From Lysobacter prati (GTDB taxonomy: Bacteria > Pseudomonadota > Gammaproteobacteria > Xanthomonadales > Xanthomonadaceae): 64,000 nucleotides of DNA. The stretch is taken from contig NZ_VLNV01000005.1 in assembly GCF_009765215.1 (NCBI RefSeq), positions 124,001 to 188,000 on the forward strand, written 5' to 3'. How positions within the stretch are numbered: the stretch's first letter is position 1; every line of letters starts with the position of its first letter. The notes below the pieces were generated by a model, which was given only the letters and a program-made list of their open reading frames with translations, was not told the origin of the DNA and did not search any database. Positions 1 through 7,863 of this stretch are shown one piece after another. The position numbers were made by a program, and so were the translations under genes.

Positions 1-287
1 GTCAGCGCGAGAAGACGCTCTATGTGCTCGATGAGCCGACAACGGGGCTGCATCCGGCCGATGTAGACAAGCTGATGACGCAACTACACGGCCTGGTCGA
101 CGCCGGCAACACGGTTGTCGTAATCGAGCATGACATGCGTGTGGTTGCTGACAGCGACTGGGTCGTCGACATCGGACCGGGTGCGGGCGACGAAGGCGGA
201 CGCGTCGTGGCGTTCGGAACGCCTGGAGCCGTAAGCCGCGCGAAGGGAAGTCGAACCGCCCCTTACTTGAAGGAGTGGCTTCCGTAA
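1..287 (+). CDS. UvrA-like excinuclease ATPase, C-terminal fragment
   Basis: This is the last ~95 residues of a UvrA-family ABC ATPase; the reading frame is open at the left edge, so the start lies outside the window. Visible are the Walker B segment LYVLDEP, the D-loop TTGLHP typical of UvrA, the H-loop VIEHDM and the closing DIGPGAGDEGGRVVAFGTP segment that is almost diagnostic for UvrA proteins. Such proteins bind damaged DNA as dimers with UvrB. A short UvrA paralogue (UvrA2/DrrC type) is as likely as the housekeeping UvrA, and the missing part would decide. The protein ends PYLKEWLP. Confidence 0.85.
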   Translation, partial: QREKTLYVLDEPTTGLHPADVDKLMTQLHGLVDAGNTVVVIEHDMRVVADSDWVVDIGPGAGDEGGRVVAFGTPGAVSRAKGSRTAPYLKEWLP

Positions 288-417
288 GCCGTTAGTTCGA
301 GGAAGGCTTCCTGCGTCGGGACAACGGATCCCTGGAGCTACAGATACGGCCTTCCCCCTCGAGAAGTCACTCCACGTTGACTTTGATCGCACCGAGTGTT
401 CCGTGGCCTGCGGCGGA

Positions 418-445
418 CCTGGCCGCTAACGGCCAGAAGCGGTCG
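418..445 (-). repeat. 28-bp imperfect palindrome, copy A
   Basis: Minus-strand copy of a motif seen four times in this window: a CCGC arm, the core TTCTGGCC, then TAGCGG and a C/A-rich end. It sits about 50 bp beyond the stop codon of the small membrane ORF at 495-770. Copies B, C and D are at 894-921, 7864-7891 and 6982-7009. The similarity was found by eye. Confidence 0.6.
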
Positions 446-494
446 TTCAACAGCGCTTCGAGCTCCCCGAGCCACCTGGCGGCTTTATTTATTG

Positions 495-770
495 CTAGGC
501 GGTGGCAAAGGAAAATGCGGCGATGCTGAGTGCCGTCAGCAATTGCGCCGAAATGATCAGTCCAGCGTCGCTACGTTTGAATACCAACGCCGCTACGACT
601 CCGGCAGGAATGGAGAACGCGAGCAATCCGACTGCGGCCCAGAGCACGTCCACGGGTTCAAAAGAGAATCCGCGAAGAGCAGCCGACGAGATGAAGATGG
701 GGAGGAGGCTGGTCACAACAGCCATGGCAAATCGGAGTGCGAACGGTCGCGCTATCGCTTGGTCAGCCAC
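495..770 (-). CDS. small hypothetical membrane protein
   Basis: A 91-residue ORF using a GTG start at 770; an internal ATG at 725 is the alternative. The protein has about three hydrophobic stretches, around residues 15-30 (AMAVVTSLLPIFISS), 40-60 and 70-90, with few charges, so it is probably an inner-membrane protein. No family was recognised. A weak GGGGA stands upstream of the GTG. A second, overlapping frame (752-853, 33 codons) starts at an ATG and could join this frame through a single-base shift, making a longer protein of about 125 residues. The gene may therefore be frameshifted. Both flanks carry copies of the 28-bp palindrome. Confidence 0.4.
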   Translation of the reverse strand: MADQAIARPFALRFAMAVVTSLLPIFISSAALRGFSFEPVDVLWAAVGLLAFSIPAGVVAALVFKRSDAGLIISAQLLTALSIAAFSFATA

Positions 771-853
771 AGACGAATCCCCGAGATTTGAGCAAGCTTC
801 AAAGCGGTCATTGAAACGATACTGGCGAACCCCGACAGACGCCAGACATTCAT
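752..853 (-). CDS. 33-codon ORF overlapping the start of the membrane ORF
   Basis: It starts at ATG 853 (MNVWRLSGFASIV...) and stops at TAG 752-754, inside the beginning of the 495-770 gene in another frame. Its last residues (LWLTKR) would run naturally into ARPFALRF of the downstream frame if one base were added near 755. It may be the 5' part of one broken gene rather than a separate peptide. No convincing ribosome binding site was seen. Confidence 0.25.
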   Translation of the reverse strand: MNVWRLSGFASIVSMTALKLAQISGIRLWLTKR

Positions 854-893
854 GACTGCGAGCGGTGCAGTTGGGGCCCGGATTGCAACTTCG

Positions 894-921
894 TCTCCGC
901 TCCTGGCCAATAGCGGACATT
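894..921 (+). repeat. 28-bp imperfect palindrome, copy B
   Basis: Plus-strand copy and the best-formed inverted repeat of the four: TCCGC arm, core TCCTGGCC, then AATAGCGGACATT. It lies upstream of the small membrane ORF, in the 771-1071 gap, which otherwise shows only the 752-853 ORF and the leader of the hydrolase gene. Confidence 0.6.
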
Positions 922-1071
922 GGGGGGATTGCCGCCCGCTATTCGGACGACCAGATGCGTTCTACCCGTTTGGGTAGGGCGATCGGACCCGGGCTGGGAT
1001 GTGGGTCCAATCCGCGCAGAAAGATACTGAACATCTCAAGTGCAGAGCCGTTGTGGCCCACAGGAGGCAAA

Positions 1072-1989
1072 ATGTTCAGGTCCATGCTGTTGGCGGCGGC
1101 GCTCTGCGTCTCGGCGCCTGCGCTTGCCGAAGTTCAACCGTTTCCCACCCGGTTCCAGTCGCGGGACATCGCCGCGAATGGCGTGACCCTTCATGTACGC
1201 GTGGGAGGCAAAGGACCCGCGGTCCTGCTCCTGCACGGATATGGTGAGTCGGGCGACATGTGGGCGCCGCTCGCGGCGGCGTTGAAGGAAAACCACACGG
1301 TCATCGTGCCGGATCTGCGCGGGATGGGGCTTTCATCCCATCCGGCGGACGGTTTCGACAAGATGACCCAAGGCCGCGACATGCAGGCGCTGCTCGCCTC
1401 GCTCGGGATTGAACGCTACGACGTGGTGGCGCACGACATCGGCAACATGGTCGCGTTCGCGCTGGCAACCCAGCAGCCGGACCGGATCGGTCGCCTGGTC
1501 CTGATCGACGCGCCCGTTCCGGGCGTTGGCCCTTGGGACGAGATCCTGAAGACGCCGATGTTGTGGCACTTCCGCTTCGGTGGCCCCGACATGGAGCGCC
1601 TCGTTGCAGGACGCGAGCGGATTTACCTGGACCGGTTCTGGAATGACTTCTCTGCCCATCCCGCCCGTTTCGACGAGCAGTCGCGCCAGCATTACGCCGC
1701 GCTCTATGCCCGCCCTGGCGCAATGCACTCAGGGTTCGCGCAGTTCGCCGCGTTCGACCAGGATGCAGCGGACAACCGCGCCTGGCTCGCGGCCGGCAAC
1801 CGCCTATCGATGCCAATCCTGGCAATGGGAGGCGAGAAGTCGTTTGGTTCGACCATGGCGGTGGTGATGCGCGCCGCCGCCTCGAACGTCACCGAAGGCG
1901 TGATCCCGGATTCGGGCCACTGGATCATGGAGGAAAATCCGCAGGCAACGGTCACCCGGGTCGCGTCGTTCCTGGGAGCCGGACAATGA
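1072..1989 (+). CDS. exported alpha/beta hydrolase, Cif-like epoxide hydrolase
   Basis: A 305-residue alpha/beta hydrolase with a signal peptide (residues 1-20, cleavage near ALAEV). The start is the ATG at 1072, 8 bases after AGGAGG; the frame is open further upstream but has no support there. The oxyanion segment is HGYG (55-58). The nucleophile elbow reads AHDIG, with Asp122 instead of Ser, as in epoxide hydrolases and dehalogenases. His283 (DSGHW) is the general base. The LIDAPVP and WHF segments match the Cif type of Pseudomonas, so epoxide opening in the periplasm or outside the cell is the likely activity. It overlaps the cupin gene by four bases (ATGA), suggesting coupled translation. 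The substrate is unknown. Confidence 0.85.
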   Translation: MFRSMLLAAALCVSAPALAEVQPFPTRFQSRDIAANGVTLHVRVGGKGPAVLLLHGYGESGDMWAPLAAALKENHTVIVPDLRGMGLSSHPADGFDKMTQGRDMQALLASLGIERYDVVAHDIGNMVAFALATQQPDRIGRLVLIDAPVPGVGPWDEILKTPMLWHFRFGGPDMERLVAGRERIYLDRFWNDFSAHPARFDEQSRQHYAALYARPGAMHSGFAQFAAFDQDAADNRAWLAAGNRLSMPILAMGGEKSFGSTMAVVMRAAASNVTEGVIPDSGHWIMEENPQATVTRVASFLGAGQ

Positions 1990-2453
1990 GCGCGCGTGCC
2001 ATCTGCGCCGCCCTGTGTGGCGCAGCCCTGGCGCTCACCGTATCGGCCAATGCCGGCGGTGGGCAAACCCGGCTTTCGCCGGCCGAGATCGCCAGCCTGG
2101 GCAAGGGCGGCGCGGGCCCCGGAACCTCTGGTATCGAAGGCATCCGCACTACGGTGCTGTTTGGCGATCCCGCCAGGCGTGGTCCCTACACCATCGAGAT
2201 TCGCGTGCCGCCTCATACCCGGATCGCGGCGCATACGCATCGCGACAGGCGCAGCGCAGTGGTGGTGAGCGGACAGTGGTTCTTCGGCTATGGCGCGGCG
2301 TTGGCCGAGGATCGTCTCAAGCTGCTGCCGGCGGGCAGCTTCTATACCGAGCCGGCGAGCGACTCCCACTTCGCACTTACCCGCGACGAGCCGGCGGTGG
2401 TCTACATCACCGGCGATGGGCCGACGGACACGCACTTCACCAAAGTCCGCTGA
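1986..2453 (+). CDS. exported cupin-domain protein
   Basis: 155 residues with a signal peptide (about 1-23, ending SANA) and one small cupin barrel. The first metal motif is visible as HTH (His83, His85), followed by the glycine-rich turn VVVSGQWFFG; the second motif seems to use Glu122 and His128. It probably binds one divalent metal in the periplasm. It is translationally coupled to the preceding epoxide-hydrolase-like gene and followed after 10 bp by an isochorismatase-type hydrolase, so the three look like one operon handling a small oxygenated compound. The specific reaction cannot be read from sequence. Confidence 0.75.
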   Translation: MSARAICAALCGAALALTVSANAGGGQTRLSPAEIASLGKGGAGPGTSGIEGIRTTVLFGDPARRGPYTIEIRVPPHTRIAAHTHRDRRSAVVVSGQWFFGYGAALAEDRLKLLPAGSFYTEPASDSHFALTRDEPAVVYITGDGPTDTHFTKVR

Positions 2454-2463
2454 AGGAACCGTC

Positions 2464-3075
2464 ATGACATCGCCGAGAACAGTCCGTGATCCGATCAGGG
2501 ACAACCTGCTGACGCCGCAGAACGCGGCGCTGGTGATCATCGATTTCCAGCCGGTGCAGGTGGCCTCGATTGTTTCGATGGAACGCCGCGAATTGATCGC
2601 GAATGTTGTCGCCGTGGCCAAGGCAGCGAAGCTTTATGGCCTGCCCGTCGTCCTTTCGACGGTCAACGTCGCCACCGGCCTCAACACGCCGACCATCCGC
2701 CAGCTCACGGAGGTGCTGGGCGAGGTCGAACCCATCGACCGGACGTCGATCAATGCGTGGGAGGACGAGGACTTCGTCGCCGCGGTCAAGGCAACCGGCA
2801 GGAAGAAGCTGATCATGGTCGCCCTGTGGACCGAGGTCTGCCTCGCCTTCCCGGCGCTCGATGCGCTTGAAGAGGGCTTCGACGTCTACCCGGTGGTGGA
2901 TGCCGTGGGCGGCACGTCGCTAACCGCCCATCGCGCCGGACTGGAGCGGATCGTGCAGGCCGGCGCAAGCCCGATCACGTGGATCCAGCTGGCCTGCGAG
3001 TTGCAGCGCGACTGGCGCAGGGAAGCGACGAGAGCCGGATTCGCCGACATCGTCTTTTCCTCCATCCATCCCTGA
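2464..3075 (+). CDS. isochorismatase-family cysteine hydrolase (YcaC-like)
   Basis: A 203-residue cytoplasmic cysteine hydrolase. The start ATG 2464 follows AAGGAA; the open frame extends upstream through the cupin gene but is a shadow there. Catalytic residues of the family are visible: Asp27 in VIIDFQP, a lysine in TGRKK (114/115) and the nucleophile Cys126 in LWTEVCLAF. The segment INAWEDEDF also matches YcaC-type hydrolases, which are octameric and have no firmly known substrate. It is the third gene of the hydrolase-cupin-isochorismatase set. No terminator is obvious in the 143 bp before the sensor kinase. Confidence 0.82.
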   Translation: MTSPRTVRDPIRDNLLTPQNAALVIIDFQPVQVASIVSMERRELIANVVAVAKAAKLYGLPVVLSTVNVATGLNTPTIRQLTEVLGEVEPIDRTSINAWEDEDFVAAVKATGRKKLIMVALWTEVCLAFPALDALEEGFDVYPVVDAVGGTSLTAHRAGLERIVQAGASPITWIQLACELQRDWRREATRAGFADIVFSSIHP

Positions 3076-3218
3076 ACCCACCAACGGAGCGCCGCGAGCC
3101 ACGACGGCGCCGCACCCCATTGGCAAAGATCGGTTGTCGAAACCGCGGGCATCTTTGATACTCGCAGCGCTGATGGATCCCCTGTCGCTGCCGGCGAGAC
3201 GAAACGGGTGACAGTGGA

Positions 3219-6200
3219 ATGACTCGGTCCAACACAGCCTCGATGGGTCTCGCGCTGCTCCTGGCGACAGGTTCGCTTTTCGTCGCGCCCATCTCTCATG
3301 CGCAGGTGACCCCGCCGGGCTTTGCGCCGTTCAAGCATGTTCGGGCCGCCGCCGACGATGGCGCGCCCGATGGTCTACTGCGGATCGCGCAGACCGGGGA
3401 TGGCTACCTGTGGTTCGCGGGCGATGCGCTCTACCGCTTTGACGGCGCAACCTTCGAGCAAGTCGATTGGCCCGAGGGATCGGGAAAACGACATGCGTCC
3501 CCATCGGCGCTGATGACCGGCAAGCGCGGGGAGCTCTGGGTGGGGTTGCGGGATGCCGGGGGCGTGGCGGTCTATCGTGGCGGAGCCCTCCACGACATGC
3601 ACATGGCCGATCCTCCGCGAGGCCTGGCCGCATTCGCGCAAACACCCGACGGGACGATCTGGGCGTCCTCGCTTGGACTCGACAAGAGGCTGCAACGCCT
3701 GCGCGATTCCCGCTGGGAACGCGTGGACGAACTGCTGAAGCTGCCACCCGGTTACATCATGGATCTGATCGTTGCCCGCGACGGCGGGCTATGGATCACG
3801 TTGAGCGCGGAAGATGGCGAGAGTGGCGCGCTGGCGCTCCTGGCGCCGGGCGCAGACCGGTTCCGGACAATGGAGGTGCGGTTGTCGGGGCGGCCCAAGA
3901 TCGCTCTCGACCGGAACGGCACATTGTGGGCTTCCGACGCTGCCGGCACTCGCATGCTTTTCGGTCCCGATGGCGAGCCTTCCAAGGCAGGCATCGCCTT
4001 TCCTCCCGTGCCCGGTACTTCGAGAGCCGCCTTCACGTTCGACCACCACGGCGGGCTCTGGGGCACGACGGGGGCGGTCGGCATATTCCACGTCGCCGAT
4101 CCTTTCTCGCCGCGCGACGCGCCTGCCGCCGGCGTTCGCCGGTTCGGTGCGGCCAATGGCCTTACTTCCGACATCAGCTATGCACCATTCGTTGACCGGG
4201 AGAGCAACGTCTGGATTGCCACCGAGAGTGGGATAGATCAGTTCCGTCGCGCGAGCGCGATACAGGATGCGACGATCCCGGCAGACCCGACGCATGGCCT
4301 GGCCATTGCAAGATCGCGCGATGGCAGCGTCTACGTCGCGTCGCAGCGCACGCTGTTTCATGTACTTCCTGGAAAGTCTCCCAGGCCGCTCCGGACGCTA
4401 CTCAGTGGCGAAGTGTCGATGTGCTCCGCCCGCAATGGCGGCGTCTGGGTGGTGGAGCCAGGCAGAACCCTGTTGCTCCAAGGCCAAGTGGCGACCGCCG
4501 CGCCGGGTTACCCCGGCGGCGAAGCGATGACTGCCTGCGCCGAAGATGGGGTCGGGCGCCTTTGGCTTGGGCTGGCCAGCGGAAAGCTCATGTGGCGCGA
4601 CGGGGACGGCTGGCACAGTGCGAAAGGCGAACTGGCCAAACTCAACCTGTGGGATCTGACGACCACCCCAGCGGGCGACCTTGCCTTGATCGTGCCGCCG
4701 AATATTGCCCTCCTGCATGGTGATCGCCTCGAAACGATCCGACTCGCCCCGACCGGCATCGGCACGCCATGGGCCATCTTGCCCGGCAACCTTCCGGGCT
4801 CCCGTGACGTCTTCGTCAGCGGCAGCGCGGGACTGATGAGGTTGCGAGGCAACCAGCTTCGCCAGTTGGGCGAGAAGCGCTTTCCCTGGATCACCTGGGT
4901 ACGGACGCTGCAGCAAACCGCGGACGGCGAAACCTGGCTTTTCAGCCGAACTGGCGCGTACAAGGTCGCCACCATCGACTTCGACCGCGCCTTCGACGAC
5001 CCGCAGGCAGCGCTTCCCTACACGAAACTCGACGCCTTGGACGGCCTGGCCAGTACCGTCCAGCAGGGCGGGTTCGCGGGCGCGCAAAGCGTTCTGGCAG
5101 GTGATGGCAGGATCTGGTTTCTCAATCGGCAGGGTGCGGCTTTCCTCGACCCCTCGAATCTGCCTTCGAACAAGCTCGCGCCGCCGGTCACCATTCGCGC
5201 GCTTGCCAGCGGGGGGCGCACCTGGCGCGACCCGGCGAACATCACGCTTGCCGCGGGCACGCGCACGATCGACATCACCTACGCCGGGTTGAGTTTCACC
5301 GTGCCGCAGCGAGTGCACTTCATGTACAGGCTGGAGGGCGTCGACGAGCATTGGGTCGATGCGGGCGCGCGACGCACGGTTTCGTATTCCAATCTCGGGC
5401 CGGGACACTACCGTTTCCAGGTAATGGCCAGGAACAACGATGGCGTCTGGAACCGGACTGGCGCGTTGCTCGACTTCGAGATCCGCCCGACGTTTGTCGA
5501 AAGCTGGCCGTTCAGGCTGTTGTGCGCTGTCGCACTGTCGGCGCTGTTGTGGCTCGCCTATTCGATGCGGCTGCGCGCCGTGGCCCGCAGCGTCAGGTTG
5601 AGGATGGCCGAGCGCATCGAGGAGCGCGAACGGATCGCGCGCGAATTGCACGATACGCTGCTCCAGGCCATCCAGGCCCTGACCCTTCGCTTCCAGCTGG
5701 CGGCAGACGACCTGCCGCCAGGCACGGAAGGTCGCGCATCGCTCGTTGCGGCGATCGACCTTGCCGACCAGGTGATCGCGGAGGGGCGGGACAGGGTACG
5801 GGAACTGCGGACGCAACAGGAGGGCGACGTCGAAGCGACCGTCTGCGACTTGATTGCGCGAACAGGATTCGACTCCGCCATCGACATCGCCATTGAATCC
5901 AGCGGGTCGCCGCGCAAACTGGATCCTCTCGCACTGGAGGAGGTGGCCAGTATCGCTGGTGAAGCGCTGTACAATATTCGCCTACATGCAGCAGCGACCC
6001 GCGTCACCGTCGAAATCCGGTTTGGTTCGAGCTTCGGGTTGCGCGTGGCGGATGATGGGGTTGGCATCGACGCGCCTGTTGCCGCGAATGGCAAGGAAGG
6101 ACATTTCGGGCTCGTTGGAATGTCCGAGCGTGCGCGGAAGCTTCGCGCCACCCTGGGCGTACGCGCTAGCCCCGAAGGTGGAACGGAAGTCGTGCTGACG

Positions 6201-6275
6201 GTGCCGGGATCCATCGCTTACAAACGCGAAGAGCGGAGCTCCTTCTGGCGCTTCGGAAGGTCGAGGAACCCATGA
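3219..6275 (+). CDS. beta-propeller sensor histidine kinase (Reg_prop, Y_Y_Y, HisKA_3)
   Basis: 1018 residues. A signal peptide (1-29, SHAQ) is followed by about nine degenerate propeller blades with the D-G-x-L-W pattern (for example DGYLWFAGD, DGTIWASS, NGTLWASD, SNVWIATESG, GRLWLGLASG), forming a large periplasmic sensor. A Y_Y_Y domain lies around 690-757 (MYRLEGVDEHWVDAG), one membrane helix around 765-785, and a HisKA_3 dimerisation helix with phosphoacceptor His811 in RELHDTLLQ. The C-terminal ATPase has EALYNIRLHA, DDGVGID and GHFGLVGMSERA. The protein ends inside the start codon of the LuxR regulator (ATGA), so the two form a sensor/regulator pair. The ligand is unknown. Confidence 0.9.
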   Translation: MTRSNTASMGLALLLATGSLFVAPISHAQVTPPGFAPFKHVRAAADDGAPDGLLRIAQTGDGYLWFAGDALYRFDGATFEQVDWPEGSGKRHASPSALMTGKRGELWVGLRDAGGVAVYRGGALHDMHMADPPRGLAAFAQTPDGTIWASSLGLDKRLQRLRDSRWERVDELLKLPPGYIMDLIVARDGGLWITLSAEDGESGALALLAPGADRFRTMEVRLSGRPKIALDRNGTLWASDAAGTRMLFGPDGEPSKAGIAFPPVPGTSRAAFTFDHHGGLWGTTGAVGIFHVADPFSPRDAPAAGVRRFGAANGLTSDISYAPFVDRESNVWIATESGIDQFRRASAIQDATIPADPTHGLAIARSRDGSVYVASQRTLFHVLPGKSPRPLRTLLSGEVSMCSARNGGVWVVEPGRTLLLQGQVATAAPGYPGGEAMTACAEDGVGRLWLGLASGKLMWRDGDGWHSAKGELAKLNLWDLTTTPAGDLALIVPPNIALLHGDRLETIRLAPTGIGTPWAILPGNLPGSRDVFVSGSAGLMRLRGNQLRQLGEKRFPWITWVRTLQQTADGETWLFSRTGAYKVATIDFDRAFDDPQAALPYTKLDALDGLASTVQQGGFAGAQSVLAGDGRIWFLNRQGAAFLDPSNLPSNKLAPPVTIRALASGGRTWRDPANITLAAGTRTIDITYAGLSFTVPQRVHFMYRLEGVDEHWVDAGARRTVSYSNLGPGHYRFQVMARNNDGVWNRTGALLDFEIRPTFVESWPFRLLCAVALSALLWLAYSMRLRAVARSVRLRMAERIEERERIARELHDTLLQAIQALTLRFQLAADDLPPGTEGRASLVAAIDLADQVIAEGRDRVRELRTQQEGDVEATVCDLIARTGFDSAIDIAIESSGSPRKLDPLALEEVASIAGEALYNIRLHAAATRVTVEIRFGSSFGLRVADDGVGIDAPVAANGKEGHFGLVGMSERARKLRATLGVRASPEGGTEVVLTVPGSIAYKREERSSFWRFGRSRNP

Positions 6276-6928
6276 TGTCGCCTGCAGCCCCTGATCCGCT
6301 GCCCATTCGCGTCCTCATAGTCGACGACCACGTGATGGTGCGCGATGGCATACGCGCGCTTCTCAGCCGGCAGGCGGACATGGAGGTGGCTGGGGAAGCC
6401 TGCAACGGGGCCGAGGCGATCGCGATGTTCCGGCAACTGTCGCCCGACGTGACGCTGATGGATGTGCAGATGCCCGGTGTCGGCGGCGTGGAAGCCATTG
6501 CGGAGATCCGCCGGATCGCCGCCGATGCCCGGATCCTCGTACTGACGACCTACCCCGGTGACGCGAATGCCGTTCGGGCGTTGCGGGCTGGCGCCGCGGG
6601 CTACCTGCTGAAAAACGGCATCCGCTCCGAACTGGTCGATGCCATTCGCTCGGTGCACTCCGGCCGCCGGGCTGTTTCCTCGGACATCGCGCACGAGCTT
6701 GCGACGCACGCGCTCGACGAACCGTTGACCCAGAGGGAAATCGCAATTCTTCGGCTGGTTGCAGATGGACACGCGAACAAGCAGATCGCCAGGCACTTGA
6801 ACCTTTCGGTCGAAACCATCAAGGCGCAGTTGAAGACGATTTTCAACAAGCTCGGAGTCCATGACCGCACGCATGCAGTGACACTGGCGGCGCGCCGAGG
6901 TTACATCGACCCGTTCGCACCAGGCTGA
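6272..6928 (+). CDS. LuxR/NarL-family response regulator
   Basis: 218 residues. A receiver domain (about 12-130) carries the acidic pocket VDDH (18-20) and phosphoacceptor Asp64 in LMDVQMPG, with the conserved Lys in YLLKNG. A C-terminal LuxR helix-turn-helix (about 152-215) shows LTQREIAILRLVADGHANKQIA and the recognition helix SVETIKAQLKTI. It overlaps the sensor kinase by four bases and is its evident partner. Its targets are not known. The operon at 1072-3075 just upstream is the natural candidate, but no repeated binding site was identified. Confidence 0.93.
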   Translation: MMSPAAPDPLPIRVLIVDDHVMVRDGIRALLSRQADMEVAGEACNGAEAIAMFRQLSPDVTLMDVQMPGVGGVEAIAEIRRIAADARILVLTTYPGDANAVRALRAGAAGYLLKNGIRSELVDAIRSVHSGRRAVSSDIAHELATHALDEPLTQREIAILRLVADGHANKQIARHLNLSVETIKAQLKTIFNKLGVHDRTHAVTLAARRGYIDPFAPG

Positions 6929-6981
6929 ACCCATGCGGTTCATGCGCCGCTTTGCTGGCCGACATCCCGGACTCGCTGGAA

Positions 6982-7009
6982 TGGCCCCTTTCGGCCCTGA
7001 GCGGCCATT
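6982..7009 (+). repeat. 28-bp imperfect palindrome, copy D, abutting an attC site
   Basis: Plus-strand copy: TGGCCCC arm, core TTCGGCC, then GAGCGGCCATT. It matches about 22 of the 28 positions of the best copy. It ends at 7009, immediately next to the R'-like end of the first attC site (7010-7070), and so marks the left edge of the cassette block. Confidence 0.55.
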
Positions 7010-7070
7010 TGCCAGCGCCAAGAGTTAAGCCGAGCCGCGACGCGGCTTCGCCTTGAAGGAGTGGTCAGTC
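7010..7070 (-). other. attC-like site 1 (recombination site of DUF2277 cassette)
   Basis: 61 bp on the minus strand: R'' GACTGAC (7064-7070), L'' TCCTTCAAG, a central inverted GAAGCCGCG/CGCGGCT region, L' CTTAACTC and a decayed R' GCTGGCA (7010-7016) where GTTRRRY is expected. Length and layout match the attC sites of aadA-type cassettes. The altered R' suggests it can no longer recombine efficiently. Confidence 0.65.
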
Positions 7071-7345
7071 GGCACCGATGTGCCGAAGCGCTTCGCTGAC
7101 AGGGCCGCAGCCTTGCTGCGCTCAGTCTCGCGATTCTTGGGCGGGCTGAATGTTGTCAGCGAACCGATAAGGGCGGCAGCCGCCTCGGTGACTTGCTGCA
7201 CGGCCAGATTGAAAGCCGCCTCATTGGCTTTCGATGGCGCGTTGAACCCGCTCAATTTGCGGACGAACTGCAATGCCGAAGCGCGGATCTCATCGCCCGT
7301 TGCCGGCGGGTCAAAGTTGTACAGCGTCCGGATATTCCTGCACAT
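7025..7345 (-). CDS. DUF2277 protein, cassette-encoded
   Basis: 106 residues. The start is ATG 7345, chosen because GGAGGTGTT stands directly before it and the protein then begins MCRNIRTLYNF, the conserved opening of DUF2277; the longer open frame to 7426 runs through attC site 2. The core FDPPATGDEIRASALQFVRK and the KLSG..PSKANEAAF motif are typical of this small family of unknown function. The last ~14 residues (DHSFKAKPRRGSA) are translated from its own attC site and the stop TAA lies in the L' box, so the original stop has probably been lost. Leader and attC spacing are those of a gene cassette. Confidence 0.85.
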   Translation of the reverse strand: MCRNIRTLYNFDPPATGDEIRASALQFVRKLSGFNAPSKANEAAFNLAVQQVTEAAAALIGSLTTFSPPKNRETERSKAAALSAKRFGTSVPTDHSFKAKPRRGSA

Positions 7346-7368
7346 AACACCTCCAACTATCGCTTGCC

Positions 7369-7428
7369 ACCCAACGCCTGAGTTAAACCGAACCGCGAAG
7401 CGGCTTCGGCTTGAATGCATTGTCATGC
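7369..7428 (-). other. attC-like site 2, near canonical
   Basis: 60 bp on the minus strand: R'' GCATGAC (7422-7428), L'' GCATTCAAG, inverted GAAGCCGCTT/GCGGTTCGG centre, L' TTTAACTC, spacer AGGC, and R' core GTTGGGT (7369-7375), which fits GTTRRRY exactly. It has the same length and box order as the aadA1 attC. The stop TGA of the upstream ORF lies inside R'', and R' is 24 bp before the DUF2277 start codon. Confidence 0.78.
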
Positions 7429-7839
7429 CGCTTCATTTGAATCGCCGCGCCGTCTTGAAGAGTGGAACGCCAAGGTAATGATTGTCGGAAAAATGAAACC
7501 CTTGAGGTAGGAGAGCGGGTGTCTACCCGTGGTGAAATCGACGGGCAGATTCCCGAAATGCGCCCAATAGTGCGTTGCTACAAGCCCGCCGATACTGAAC
7601 CACATTCCCCACAATGCTCCACGCACGCCACAGACAACGAGCAGTAAACTCAAGGTGATAAGCACACGAAAGACCGACTGCACATAGTCAAAGAGCGTAT
7701 GCGCACTGTCGCCGGCGCCTACATGCATCTCGTAAAGCGTGAGGCAGTGGTAGAAGATCAACAGGCCGGCGAGAACAAAGATGATCAGGCGCCGGAATAA
7801 CAAAAATCTGTTCGTTTGCATTACAGATAGGTTGGCCAT
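7423..7839 (-). CDS. hypothetical membrane protein, cassette-encoded
   Basis: 138 residues, start ATG 7839 preceded by GAGGG; an ATG six codons on is possible. Hydrophobic segments around 16-34 (RLIIFVLAGLLIFYHCLTL), 55-72, 75-92 and 112-125 predict a four-helix inner-membrane protein with a basic C-terminus (SSRRRGDSNEAA). No family was recognised. The stop codon lies in the R'' box of attC site 2. The base composition is visibly lower in G+C than the neighbouring kinase genes, in line with acquisition as a cassette. Function unknown. Confidence 0.65.
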   Translation of the reverse strand: MANLSVMQTNRFLLFRRLIIFVLAGLLIFYHCLTLYEMHVGAGDSAHTLFDYVQSVFRVLITLSLLLVVCGVRGALWGMWFSIGGLVATHYWAHFGNLPVDFTTGRHPLSYLKGFIFPTIITLAFHSSRRRGDSNEAA

Positions 7840-7863
7840 CTCGGCCCTCAGTTAAATTGCGCG

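Noticed and set aside
396-855. Plus-strand ORFs of 131 and 117 codons near the left end
   Set aside because: Low-complexity charged composition; the minus-strand frame has a better, hydrophobic protein pattern.
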